Source: Adenophora triphylla var. japonica (lineage: Eukaryota; Streptophyta; Magnoliopsida; Asterales; Campanulaceae). From it: a stretch of 64,000 nucleotides of DNA. Location of the stretch: positions 1 to 64,000 of the forward strand of contig JAFEMH010007468.1 in NCBI GenBank assembly GCA_022495995.1. Reading direction: 5' to 3'. A model generated the notes under the pieces. The model was not told the DNA's origin and did no database searches. It worked only from the letters and a program-made list of their open reading frames with translations. Position numbers and translations under genes: made by a program. Shown here one piece after another: positions 55,901 to 64,000 of the stretch (position 1 is the first letter of the stretch; each line of letters opens with the position of its first letter).

Positions 55901-58900
55901 TTCCCACCTATTTCCTTAATTTGCGTGTCGGGCTAAAAATGGCGACGCTCTTGGTGGGACGGAGGGAGTATTCTATTCAGAAAAAATATTATAAGAATTT
56001 GTTATTAAACTATGTGACTAACTACTTTTTTTAATTTTAATGAGAAAAACTTGGGTGAGCCCTTACCCGTGACACAGATGTAAGACGGGTTGTCCCACTC
56101 ATCCGCTCAGGTCGGTCCCTCCCAAGCCTTAACTCGCGCGTTCATCGTTTGTCATGTGTCTATTTTTTAAAAAATTAACAACTTTAAAATGAAATAACTT
56201 GAGATTTTGAAGCAAAAAAAATTTCGAAAACATTGTTGTGTTCGTCTCGACGAGACGAAATAGTAGCATAATGATGTGATTTTGAATTATTTTTTGGAAA
56301 ATTATATTTGTATAAACAAAATAGTTAATTTGTTCGTTACCTGAAATGTAACACTTAATATGAGAAATGTTTGGTCACATTTTGCTGCATTTTTTATTTT
56401 GTTTTTGTTTTTGTTTTATCTTTTAAAAATGACAATATTCTAGCTACTTACAATATTGTTATTTGGTTATATTTTTCTAAGATTTTGTAGAGGATAATTA
56501 CATGGACAAACAATAACAATTATATTTGAATAAGAGACTTTTATTTGAGTCGTGTGTAATTAAATTGCAATGTATTTCAAAAAATATTCCATTTTCCATT
56601 ATCACTTATCGTTATATTTTGATCATTATAATTAAAATTGTTAATGTGTAAATTTAAAAAGTTGTTGTTTTACTTTTTCACTTAACACTTATTATTTCAT
56701 CACAATTATTTTTTTTTTGTTTGTAAATTAAAAAATAAATCCTTATATCGCCGTGCATCGCACGGGGTACTGCTAGTGAGTTAGCAAACAGTAAGCAGGA
56801 AATTTGGAAAAACTCGTCTAAGATTCCTACTTGAAGTAACTGAGTATCTTACAAAATCGCCCTCCTTCCCAAACGGAATGGCTCATTAAAAAAGTCCTTA
56901 TATTAGTGCTTTAGGTGGCAGCTCAGTTTTTTTTTTTTATGACAATGACCCTTACTACCAAAGCATTCATAAGCTCAGTTCTTGACCTCAGCTCACATGC
57001 CCTATTTTCTATTATAGGGCTTCCATTCAAATAGTCCAATTGCGAATTCCGACTGAATCATCGAAATACTGTAGGGTTCTCTCGTGTGTATTCATTGAAA
57101 TACAGAAGGGTTATATTAATCATTGAAATTAAAGGCATTTATGAAAATTGATTTTAATAGGAGTACTATTAAATCTTGTAGGGTTCTTTCGTGTGAGAGA
57201 GAAATGTGTACTCTTTTGACTGAAATAAGGCTAATCAGACTTTTAAACCCTTGTATTATTATGAAGCTGTGGTTTTAACCATCGTTGTTTTTTTTTTGCA
57301 ATTTTAACCACCCTTCTAATATTACGCAGTCATATTAACCTTATTCCCAAACTCCGTTAAAAAAATCTAACTTTCGTTAAATAATTTAACGAAACATAAC
57401 AAGATTATAACCTAGATGATGACTTATGTTGGGTAGGGACGAAGGTTTGATGAAGCAACAATGGTGGATTTGTAGATTTGGTGGGTCAATTGTAGAGAGA
57501 GAATGAGGAGAGGTCCGAAACTAGAGAGAGAAGGAGGGATGGAAGCAGTATGGTTTATGAGAAAGGGGAGAAACTCACGTTTCCCTTATTTTTTTATTTT
57601 TTTAATTTTTTATGACAATGACCCTTACTACCAAAGCATTCATAAGCTCAGTTCTTGACCTCAGCTCACATGCCCTATTTGGATCTATAACTCCTGTGCT
57701 TCCACTCACTTAGACTCACGTTAAATTATTTAACGAAAGTTAGATTTTTTAATGTGTATTTTGAAATGAGGTTAATATTAATCATTGTAATTAGAAGGGT
57801 GGTTAAAATTGATTTTAAAAACAACGATGGTTAAAACTGACACTGTAGGGTTCACTCGTGTGAGGGTTTAAAAGTACTCTTTTGACTGAAATAATGAATA
57901 CTCACACCATCCCTCATTTCATTTATATTAGTGCCAGTTTGGTAGCCCGTCTTAGCACCAAATGAAATTAATAATCTCGAAGTCGAGTGTTTGGTAGAAA
58001 AAAAAACAACGATATAAATTATCATTTTCACTGGAATCAGCTTCTTATCCCCTCCTTATTTATCCCAATGAAAGGGTGGTATTATTTATGAGGGTATTAG
58101 AACACGGTGGATAAAAATATTTTTGACGAAACTATCCCCAATATATATGTCAACTATTAAATGGCTTGACCTTCCATATTTAATTATACAAAATGTTAAC
58201 ATGTTGTCAATTTAGAAAAAAAAGTGCTAATTTTTTTTAATTGTACCCTTGATTGTCTCTTTATAATTGTACGGGTAATTTGGTCTTTAAAAGAACATTG
58301 TCTTGTTTTATGTGATTTCTATCAAACAAAAATTTATATTTTCAATCAGTATTATTCGGAAGTCTTATTATTAATCCTAGGATTAACAATCCCCTCACTA
58401 TTAATGCAGGCTAATCCCACTCAGCTACCAAATGAGCCAAAACTCACTGTTTTAAGGCATAAACTCGCTATTTTATTGTCTAGCTTAAACTCACTGTTTT
58501 AACGCATAAACTCACTATTTTATTTTCTAGGTATTTTAAGGCCTAAACTCAATGTTTTAAGGTCTAAACTTAATATTTTTAAGGATGAAAGTGTGATTTT
58601 TATAACTTATGGAGAAACAGGTTTTCCTTAAAACTTACTCTTATAAAAATATAAGTGGCTTGGAATTGTTGAAAATATAAAAAGTGAGATAGGAGAGAAA
58701 ATAAATGAAATAAATGGTACATTGATTTGTATAGGAAGTATAAAAGTAAAATAAGAGATTGTGAAAGGGAAAAAATAGTAAAGATTATTCTGTCATTTTA
58801 GAAAAAAGAAATGAGTGAAATAAGAGAGAGAGAGAGAGAGAGTGAAGGGAAAAAAAATAGTAATTATCATTCGTCATTTTAGAAAATTATAGAAAAGAGA

Positions 58901-59678
58901 AATGGTTAGTGGGACGTATAAATCCTACTAAGAGCATCTCCAATGGAAGCTTTTTGGGAGCTTTTAATTTTCATGAGAGCTTTTTTCCATTATTGTAGAG
59001 AAAGTTGGAAAGCTTCTTCATAAAGAGCAGCTCCTTTTACAAAGAGCTCTCTCTAGAAGCTCTTTCCATTAATTTCCACTATTTCCCAATGTTGAACATT
59101 AAATAAAACAATAATTTTTATTTTCCTTAATATTTTCCTTCATAGAAAAATGCAAGAAAATAATTTAATTTTGAATGTGGGGGCCATAAAAAAGTTGATG
59201 AAAAAGCTCTACCATTATAAAAAAAACTTAGAGGTTTTTGTTTTTGAGTTGTTTATGATGCATCACTTGGGAATTGCAAAAAAACTCAGAATGAAAAAAG
59301 CTTTTACCATTGTGGATTCTAAGAAGAGAAATGAAATATGCGGGATGGACGGAGTATTAAATAGAGAAATACAAAAAGAAGGCATTAATTAAGAGCAATA
59401 CTTGATGAGTTAATAACAGAAAAGAGTACCGAATGAGAGGGGCGGTTAATCGGATGCCTGAGGTGATGAAAAGGCCGCCGGGGAAGATCAAATCCGTCCA
59501 GATCGATTCGTTCACGGCGATTAACACCATGGTTGTGATGATACAAGCGGCGATTATCATGATTGGAGGAGTGATGGTGGAAAATTCTATCGAAAGACGA
59601 CGAATCAGGGGATATATCGACACTGTCCCGACCATAACGAGATCTCCGATTGCAAAACAGCTCCGAAGCACTCGTCAT
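49494..59678 (-). CDS. RHY1A-like RING-H2 E3 ubiquitin ligase (three exons over 10.2 kb)
   Basis: The start MTSASELFCNRRSRYGRDS, a histidine/arginine-rich N-terminal region, NDRLPGDVLLARERLLERLR and a C-terminal RING-H2 finger match the plant RHY1A-like E3 ligase family. RING-H2 fingers recruit E2 enzymes for ubiquitin transfer. The finger reads CSICLEAFKELDVVMCLPCE then HRFHSVCLGPWVKTCGDCPN and CR, with all eight zinc ligands (C-C-C-H-H-C-C-C). Exons: 59678-59430, 54295-53989, 49941-49494; GT-AG sites and phases agree if one base is added in exon 2. Introns of 5.1 and 4.0 kb are packed with transposons. Predicted length is ~334 residues. As sequenced, exon 2 is frameshifted. Confidence 0.8.
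50600..51153 (-). repeat. 3' LTR of the Copia-type element
   Basis: Minus-strand start TGTTTGGTTTGATGTCATC, preceded by the purine tract AAGGTGGAGATT. It has GCGATCGC at 50987-50994, 51038-51045 and 51060-51067, and a TATA box (ATTATAAATAAGCC, 50910-50897 on the minus strand). Confidence 0.85.
51762..52120 (-). pseudogene. Copia protease start and pre-integrase region
   Basis: ILDSGAFYHMF carries the D-S-G of the aspartic protease. It continues as NLISISRLDKMGYSFKGEGG to KRVKQGSLYVL, the GAG-pre-integrase segment. Then coding sequence stops; 51154-51761 is 3' non-coding with repeated CAAATGTGTxxAC and CGTGTTATGCC(G/A)AACACC motifs. Confidence 0.75.
52337..53022 (-). pseudogene. Copia-type gag polyprotein
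   Basis: KLVDKFNGKNCFSLWQIKMK and LLIVKGLWAPLAD open the Ty1/copia gag. After one frameshift near 52845 come LITLDERAHSKIIRCLDDNV, YLTRSLTNKLSLKQKMYSLR and FTSLLLKLRNIDVKVEDEDT, the UBN2-type gag core. A zinc knuckle follows at 52190-52260 (CTYCKENGH, then a stop in place of the usual Trp, then KCECP). Confidence 0.85.
53062..53602 (-). repeat. 5' LTR of the Copia-type element
   Basis: Minus-strand start TATTGGGTTTGATGCCATC and end GTTATAACA. It aligns with 50600-51153. GCGATCGC-type palindromes at 53430-53515. Confidence 0.85.
53989..54295 (-). CDS. RHY1A-like exon 2 (frameshifted)
   Basis: Acceptor CTTCAAGTTAG, then KWKDLGSDFVDVEEENALAC, KRRDWKWEREGEMKRMMRKQ and FERLRGVSVIDKESQG. Then the frame changes to NDRLPGDVLLARERLLERLR and GVSVSGNR, with donor CAG|GTATTT. 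The exon is 307 nt; 308 would restore phase. The break lies at a G run (CAGGGAATG, ~54070). TTGAAAGACTAAGAGGAGTT occurs twice, 75 bp apart. Confidence 0.7.
54296..55670 (-). other. RHY1A-like intron 1, proximal part
   Basis: No repeat boundary fixed. At 55495-55525 a GGGGAATGGAACCCCTAACC stretch resembles a degenerate pol III box. Confidence 0.4.
55679..55968. mobile_element. Stowaway-type MITE 8, in intron 1
   Basis: CTCCCTCCGTCCCATTCCAAG and inverted CTCCCTCCGTCCCACCAAGAG, TA at both sides (55677-55678, 55969-55970). Confidence 0.9.
56046..56150 (+). mobile_element. Transposon end similar to the 43.9-kb element
   Basis: AAAAACTTGGGTGAGCCC then ACCCGTGACACAGATGTAAG and ACGGG. Compare the inverted right end of 43929-46214. 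The partner end was not found. Confidence 0.35.
56745..56777 (+). mobile_element. Helitron 3' end
   Basis: Hairpin CCGTGCATCGCACGG (56751-56765) followed 10 bases later by CTAGT. This matches the 3' terminus of plant Helitrons (stem-loop then CTRR, inserted before T). The 5' TC end is unknown. Confidence 0.6.
56930..57005 (+). repeat. ~75-bp direct repeat, copy 1 (copy 2 at 57602-57680)
   Basis: TTTTATGACAATGACCCTTA through CAGCTCACATGCCCTATTT is near-identical ~672 bp apart. CTCTTTTGACTGAAATAA is likewise duplicated (57222, 57878). Confidence 0.8.
57266..57838. mobile_element. Foldback element in intron 1
   Basis: Arms of ~120-140 bp are inverted copies: GGTTTTAACCATCGTTGTTT at 57270 and AAACAACGATGGTTAAAAC at 57819; CTAACTTTCGTTAAATAATT and its inverse at 57725. 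The loop (57410-57720) holds part of the direct repeat and a GGGGAGAAACTCACGTTTCC stretch reminiscent of MULE A-D ends. Confidence 0.6.
57932..58438. mobile_element. Probable MITE with TTTGGTAGC ends
   Basis: GTGCCAGTTTGGTAGCCCG and the inverted right end TTGGCTCATTTGGTAGCTGA. AAGGGTGGTATTATTTATGA lies inside. The target duplication is not clear. Confidence 0.45.
58436..58580. repeat. ~50-bp tandem repeats (three copies)
   Basis: AAACTCACTGTTTTAAGGCA TAAACTC(A/G)CTATTTTATT, three degenerate copies. A MULE-type terminus remnant (ACTTATGGAGAAACAGGTTTT to AAACTTACTC) follows at 58605-58640. Confidence 0.65.
58641..59400. other. Intron 1 distal part
   Basis: (GA)n at 58824-58842. AGAGCATCTCCAATGGAAGC (58932-58951) is the usual end of a plant MITE group, whose partner was not found. 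59340-59357 has a GGGATGGACGGAGTATT Stowaway-like scrap. Confidence 0.4.
59430..59678 (-). CDS. RHY1A-like exon 1
   Basis: 249 nt, 83 codons, phase 0 end TCG|GTACTC. His-, Arg- and Asn-rich (FHHHSSNHDNRRLYHHNHG). The ORF continues into the intron for 14 residues before a stop. Confidence 0.75.
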
Positions 59679-60399
59679 GCAATCAAATCAATTCCCCCAA
59701 ATTCAACTTAGAAGATTATTACACACACTCGCACACACAGTGTAGTAATTTCGAAGATTTTTTGAGATGGAGACAGGAAACTGACAGATTAACAACTTGG
59801 ATTTGTAAGGAAAGGGATAAGTGAGGGATATTAATTTGCTATTTTCGATGAAATGTTGAGGAAAGATAAACTAGTTTAGTTGGGGAACCGCCCTTTTTGT
59901 ACTCCCTCCTGTCGTCTCTGAAATACCTGCGATTTTGTTTTTCTTTTTTGAGTTTTACCGTTTCAAAATTTGTACTCCTTGGTCCCATTTATCGGAGACT
60001 AGTACATGCCGGGTTTTTTTTAATTTTTTTTAATAAATTTTTTTTTTAAGGGCAAAATTGAAAATGGACAAATGTATGAGGGCAAAATGAAAAATTTGTC
60101 GCTTAACACTATTCATAGTACTTAGCACCCCTTCCCTCATTTATACTATAGATGTTTACGCTTTGAGTTAGTTCGATTTTATTAAAACAAATTAAAAATA
60201 TGAACTAATCAATACTTCGATTTTGTATCTATAATACAATACAAATAGGAAATAACTGTCTCTTATCCTACCCATAAGTGGTGGCTGAGATTGATTCTCT
60301 CCAAATTGATCCGACGGCCTAGGATCGCCCCACGTTCTCCCGCACACTCTCTCCCTCTCTTCACGACACAATCTCATCCTCCTTTCGACGACACTGGGG
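59679..60399 (-). other. RHY1A-like promoter side and intergenic space
   Basis: The first ~150 bp should be the RING gene's leader. A degenerate Stowaway-like TACTCCCTCCTGTC lies at 59899. A CT-rich leader-like stretch on the plus strand (60330-60399) precedes the next ORF. Confidence 0.35.
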
Positions 60400-60741
60400 A
60401 TGGCGACTGCGGTGATATCTAGGGCTTCAATTTTTCCTCCTCCTCCTCCTCCCAAGATTTAACTGCTCAGTGGTATTTAGATCCAACCCTTACAACTTCA
60501 ATTGCCGATTTTGCCACCAAGAAAGTGGTTAGACGGCGGCGTCGAGTTGAGGAGACGAAGAAAGCAGTCGAAGAAGGTGATTGAGATGGCGACGTTGATG
60601 GAGACGCAGGAAGTTAGGGAGATGATGGAGCATGTTGATGAGGTTGAGGAGATTCCGATTATGTCTAATTCTTATGAACGAATAGGTTCATTCTTTGATG
60701 AAATTACTATCAGTTTGAGTTGGAGGCTTCAATCTGATTGA
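60400..60741 (+). pseudogene. Unrecognised N-terminal coding region, frame-broken
   Basis: A CT-rich leader precedes ATG: MATAVISRASIFPPPPPPK, stopped by a frame change in a CCT microsatellite. Shifting by one frame opens QDLTAQWYLDPTLTTSIADF then ATKKVVRRRRRVEETKKAVE. A third frame reads MATLMETQEVREMMEHVDEV then EEIPIMSNSYERIGSFFDE, ending at 60741. The start looks like a plastid or mitochondrial targeting sequence. I do not recognise the family. Two indels would join the frames, so it may be a decayed or mis-sequenced gene. Confidence 0.35.
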
Positions 60742-62992
60742 TTGGTATTCTCGAACTCCAGTCTACCAGAGTTTTGATTGTATGAGTTGTTTTGGTTTTT
60801 TGTTGAGGGGTTACATTTTTTATTTTTGGTGTGAGCATTTCCTTTACCAAAATGACCAGCCGCACATGCAACGGAATTAAAGTGAGTAGTCTATTTCATA
60901 ACTATCTGTTTCAAAATCATTGCTTTCTAAGAGCATATATTATGTTTCAAGGTAATTTTCGTGTATGTTTCTTTGATTGATGATTTTGATTTATTTTTTT
61001 ATTTACTGTTGGTTGATTCAGTATTTTTTTTTTAATATTTAGTTTCCAGAAAACTTTTTCTGTGCTTCATAATATCTGCATTTTATACAAAGTAGATTTT
61101 GCAACTAAATCTCACTTACGAGATAAATAGAAAGAGTTGTGTTCGAATTGGGAGTTGATGGAGCGAAAAAGTGGCATGAGTGGCTTACATATTAAATCAT
61201 ATGCATCTTTGTTTGAATTTAGTAGTATATGATTGAGCGTCATCATTGGTGTTACTTTTTGGGGTTTAGGTTTTCCCGAGGTTGATTTCTGTTGTCATGA
61301 GCTATAATGATGAAGCAAGGTGGTAGTTAGTAAGAAGTTGGTCTTCACATCCGCACTATCAGTGTTCTACAACATCAACTCCCCCTCTAAGATGAATCTA
61401 ATTGGAGTGATTGCTTGGGTTTGTAGCAATATATCAATTATTTCTAAAGGCTAGGTTGATTAAAGGAAATTATGTACATTTCAAACTCTTTAAGAGAGGC
61501 AATGGTCATCCTGCTTGGTTTTTTGTTTGCGTGGTTAGATTTTTTATTTTATCCGTTTCATCTAGGCAAATAGGGTAATGGTGATCATCTCTTTCAACCT
61601 TCTCCTTCTCCGTTTTTTTAGTGTTTGAAGCGAGAAAGGGGGCGTATGATTGATTACATTCAATAGCTTATCATGAGCTCAATCGGATTGAGGTTCAGTG
61701 TTCCTAGGTGCATTTAGGTGCATGAGTGATGATGGTTTTTCTCATAATACGTAAGGAAGACACAGAGAGGAAGAATGAGGACTGTGGTTTATGGGGATTA
61801 ATTGGGGGATAAATATAATATGAAAGAAGAGGTTTCCCATTTGAAAGTAGAGAAATTGGGTATTAGATATGTGGTGGTTTGGCTAAAGAGTTAGATTTTT
61901 TTAGGAAGTTAGTAATGTTTGGTGTTTTGAGGGTTGAATTGGAAGATGGGTTTACTTGAGTAAAAATGAGATAGTTAAGATTTTTTTTTATCCTTTTTAA
62001 ACTTGGCTTTACTTTGGTCAAAATATCTGAAATTCGTGAACTTTTAATTTATGTGTTTTTGATATGTTATTTTGGTGTTGATATTGATACTGTTGTTTTT
62101 TATTGTAGAATTGGTACCTCTTTGACAATAATTCTTTTCTCGATTAAGGCAGGAAAGATGATTTGTTGTTTGCGGCTACAAGATGGGATAACAAGGTGTC
62201 ATTTTTATTGCCAAAGATCCTTAAAAGCTTCTCGAGGTATCTATCTACATCAAAGCAGATGAAAGGGGTTATAGTTAAATATTACATATTTTTTTTATCG
62301 AGATGCTGCAACTATAAATTCGTTTGGTTTATGACATTTTTTTAGGCAGGAAACCAATGGACCTAAGGACAAAGACACCTAAGGAAAAAGAGAGGAAGAC
62401 CACGAGATTATTAGGCAAGTTCCTGAGCAAGAAAAGGTAAATAATTAATCTAAGCAACCATCAAAATGCCCCCAGTAGTACTAATAAATTCTAAAAAATG
62501 TGTCAAGTGGGGTTTACACAAGATCAAATGCCATTTCTATGTTTTATTCATATTTACATTCTTTGAATAAAAAAATGTCACTTCAACAATGATGCACGTA
62601 GAATAAGAGGTTTTTGAGTTGAGTTGTTTGGGGATACCGATGAGATTACTGTCATATTTAAGTTGATTTTGTAGATGTTATAGCTGATACACACTTCTAA
62701 GTTAATGGTTGTTCTTTAGTATTAAATTATGTGATTTATGAAAAATGAAGGCATTATTAAGCAATGGAATAGCCTCACTCTCACTGTGGCAGTGTTGTTT
62801 TTTTTTTCCGAATGTGATGTACACATTGAGTTGGTGCTCCTGTTATTCGCGAAGAATTTTTTGAATGCTAAGTTGGACTATCTCAGAGCCTTGATAACCT
62901 CTGTTGACTGTGTCCATACTAGCTGGGTTGTTGTTTAATTCGAGTATCTAAATCTTTTTTATGCTGCAACTATGCTTGATGAGCCAGGGAAT
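60742..62992 (+). other. AT-rich region, possible introns of a decayed gene
   Basis: No convincing exon. Small ORFs at 62014-62262 and 62738-62938 are AT-rich with no recognisable product. A lysine-rich patch lies at 62345-62435 with AAAAG|GTAAAT. Nothing else. Confidence 0.3.
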
Positions 62993-63138
62993 AATGTGAT
63001 TTGGCTTGAGGAGAAGAAAAGAGGGAGAAAGAAATTGCAAAGGAAATACAGGAAGCAGATTAATTCAAAGCTGAGTTTTACAAGAGGGGGTAACAAAGGG
63101 GTCAGAACAGTACAATCAACAAAAGAGAGAAGCAAAAG
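62993..63138 (+). pseudogene. Clathrin-light-chain-like exon remnant
   Basis: NVIWLEEK, then after a one-base shift EKREKEIAKEIQEAD, a stop, FKAEFYKRG, a stop, and INKREKQK before the donor AAAAG|GTGAGT. The order LEEK, EKE, EAD.(F/Y)K..FY.(K/R)R, N(K/R).xEK follows the heavy-chain-binding helix of plant clathrin light chains. Two stops and a frameshift make it non-functional. The match is short. Confidence 0.4.
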
Positions 63139-63610
63139 GTGAGTCTTGCTGAAAAAAAACTGTATGATGTGTATATTCAATACAATTAGCAATTTTACAT
63201 GATTGAGCGACATAATTTCTTATATTGATTATTCACTTGACACTTCCAAGTTGGTATTGAGTGATAATGAATGAGAACTATTTGTTACTTATGAATGACA
63301 TTGATATACATTTTCTCTGTGTATTTCAATTTTGACTTATTATGATTACTATCTTACCGGATGGAGGGAGTAGTAACTAGCATTTCATTCTCAAAATTTT
63401 TTGGTATCTTTATATTTATTTACTTCAATCTGACTATTAGGGGTATTATTTTAATCTTATGTAAATGAACCAGTTACTCACTCGCTCACTGTTTTGGCAA
63501 ATAAATGTCTTGGAAAGATGGTGAAAGGTAGTTGATGGGGAGTAATGGAGTGACTTGAAATAATGAGAAAGAGAGTATTTGATGCGGGTGAGGATGTAAG
63601 TGGGGGTACT

Positions 63611-63645
63611 GACCTGTGCGGTCCGCACGGGCTCAGAGTACTAGT
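63611..63645 (+). mobile_element. Second Helitron-like 3' end
   Basis: TGTGCGGTCCGCACGGG (imperfect stem-loop) followed by CTCAGAGTACTAGT. Hairpin plus CTAG before T fits a Helitron terminus. The 5' end is unknown. Confidence 0.45.
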
Positions 63646-63825
63646 ATAAATTACAATAGGGAATGAAGGTAACCGCTTAGACAAAGAACGACCATGATTG
63701 AATCTCACAAATTGATCTGACAGACTAAATTAACCCTTATTTTCCACTTCCCATTCTCACGAAAAACTGCCATGAAAAACTATTTAGAACTGTTAATAGA
63801 AGTTATCACTGCCCTCCTTGGTTTG

Positions 63826-64000
63826 GTTAAGAAAGACCCATTGTTCTTACTGTCTGATCCTAAGAATACCCTTTTACCCAAGTTTAGATTTTTGAGCTCT
63901 CTAGGTCTTTCAAGAACTGAAACACTAGGGTTGTAGGGATGGTCATTTCTGAGAAACCGGAGAGAGTGCTGGATTTTCTCAAGAAACATGGATTCACCAA
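63826..64000 (+). pseudogene. mTERF-like fragments in swapped order
   Basis: VKKDPLFLLSDPKNTLLPKF then RFLSSLGLSRTETLGL and a stop (63934-63936). A second frame from 63939, MVISEKPERVLDFLKKHGFT, runs off the window. Both look like parts of one plant mTERF repeat (organelle transcription termination factor family), but in mTERF proteins the ERVLDFLKKHGF part precedes the PLFLLSDP...LLPK part. The 3' continuation is outside. Confidence 0.5.

Noticed and set aside
59150..59392. Plus ORF MQENNLILNVGAIKKLMKKL
   Set aside because: Lysine- and leucine-rich AT-rich sequence antisense to intron 1 with MITE scraps; no domain.
62959..63213. Minus ORF with hydrophobic runs over the clathrin-like exon
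   Set aside because: The plus strand shows the family pattern and splice donor; the minus ORF is its complement.

Overview
This window reads as nuclear DNA of a flowering plant, most likely a eudicot. It is AT-rich and full of transposable elements. Eight Stowaway-type MITEs carry CTCCCTCCGTCCC-like ends, and two TE-stretched host genes with consensus plant splice sites lie on the minus strand. Nothing in it is bacterial, organellar or viral in the infectious sense.

1-22.2 kb. Fragments of Tat-like LTRs in both orientations and a second LTR type fill 1-2.76 kb, followed by a MITE and a short unassigned host stretch. From 3,767 to 22,148 lies one complete but frame-broken Tat-lineage Ty3/gypsy retrotransposon of 18.4 kb, with ATTAC target duplications. 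It has two ~1.47 kb LTRs, a primer binding site, a gag-like region, protease, RT, RNase H, a second (archaeal-type) RNase H and integrase. It also has two antisense genes for plant-mobile-domain-like proteins and three minisatellites before the 3' LTR. A perfect palindrome, GGTCCGTACGGACC, lies upstream of all three promoters of this element: the LTR promoter and both antisense promoters.

22.3-28 kb. A composite DNA element carries a Ulp1-protease exon fragment, an exon of a HAD-type nucleotidase and ~62-bp palindromic repeats. A Mutator-like element (MULE A) is nested in it, and a patellin exon fragment lies beside it.

28.5-31.9 kb. A four-exon PP2C gene (clade D type) lies on the minus strand. 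It is complete in structure but has an in-frame stop in exon 3.

32.4-48.8 kb. This is a transposon-dense block. MULE B, C and D share family features with A: perfect 9-bp target duplications, hairpin-forming ends built on GAGAAACGCGTTTCTC, arrays of TTCTGGATATCCAGAA-type repeats at one end and a different GC- or CT-rich gene-like segment at the other. The block also holds a second Pack-MULE-like element, a hAT-type MITE, a Ty3 gag remnant with its LTR, and a 2.3-kb element with a 9-bp duplication and a 122-bp tandem array.

49.5-59.7 kb. A RHY1A-like RING-H2 E3 ligase gene on the minus strand spans 10.2 kb because its two introns are filled with TEs. These include a gag-only Copia-type element with GCGATCGC palindromes in its LTRs, a MITE, a Helitron end and a foldback element.

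59.7-64 kb. Degraded gene pieces lie on the plus strand: an unrecognised N-terminal region, a clathrin-light-chain-like exon with stops, and mTERF-like fragments in the wrong order at the window edge.

Many reading-frame breaks, and most LTR-LTR differences I could see, are single-base indels in homopolymers. This suggests that uncorrected long-read errors contribute to the apparent decay.
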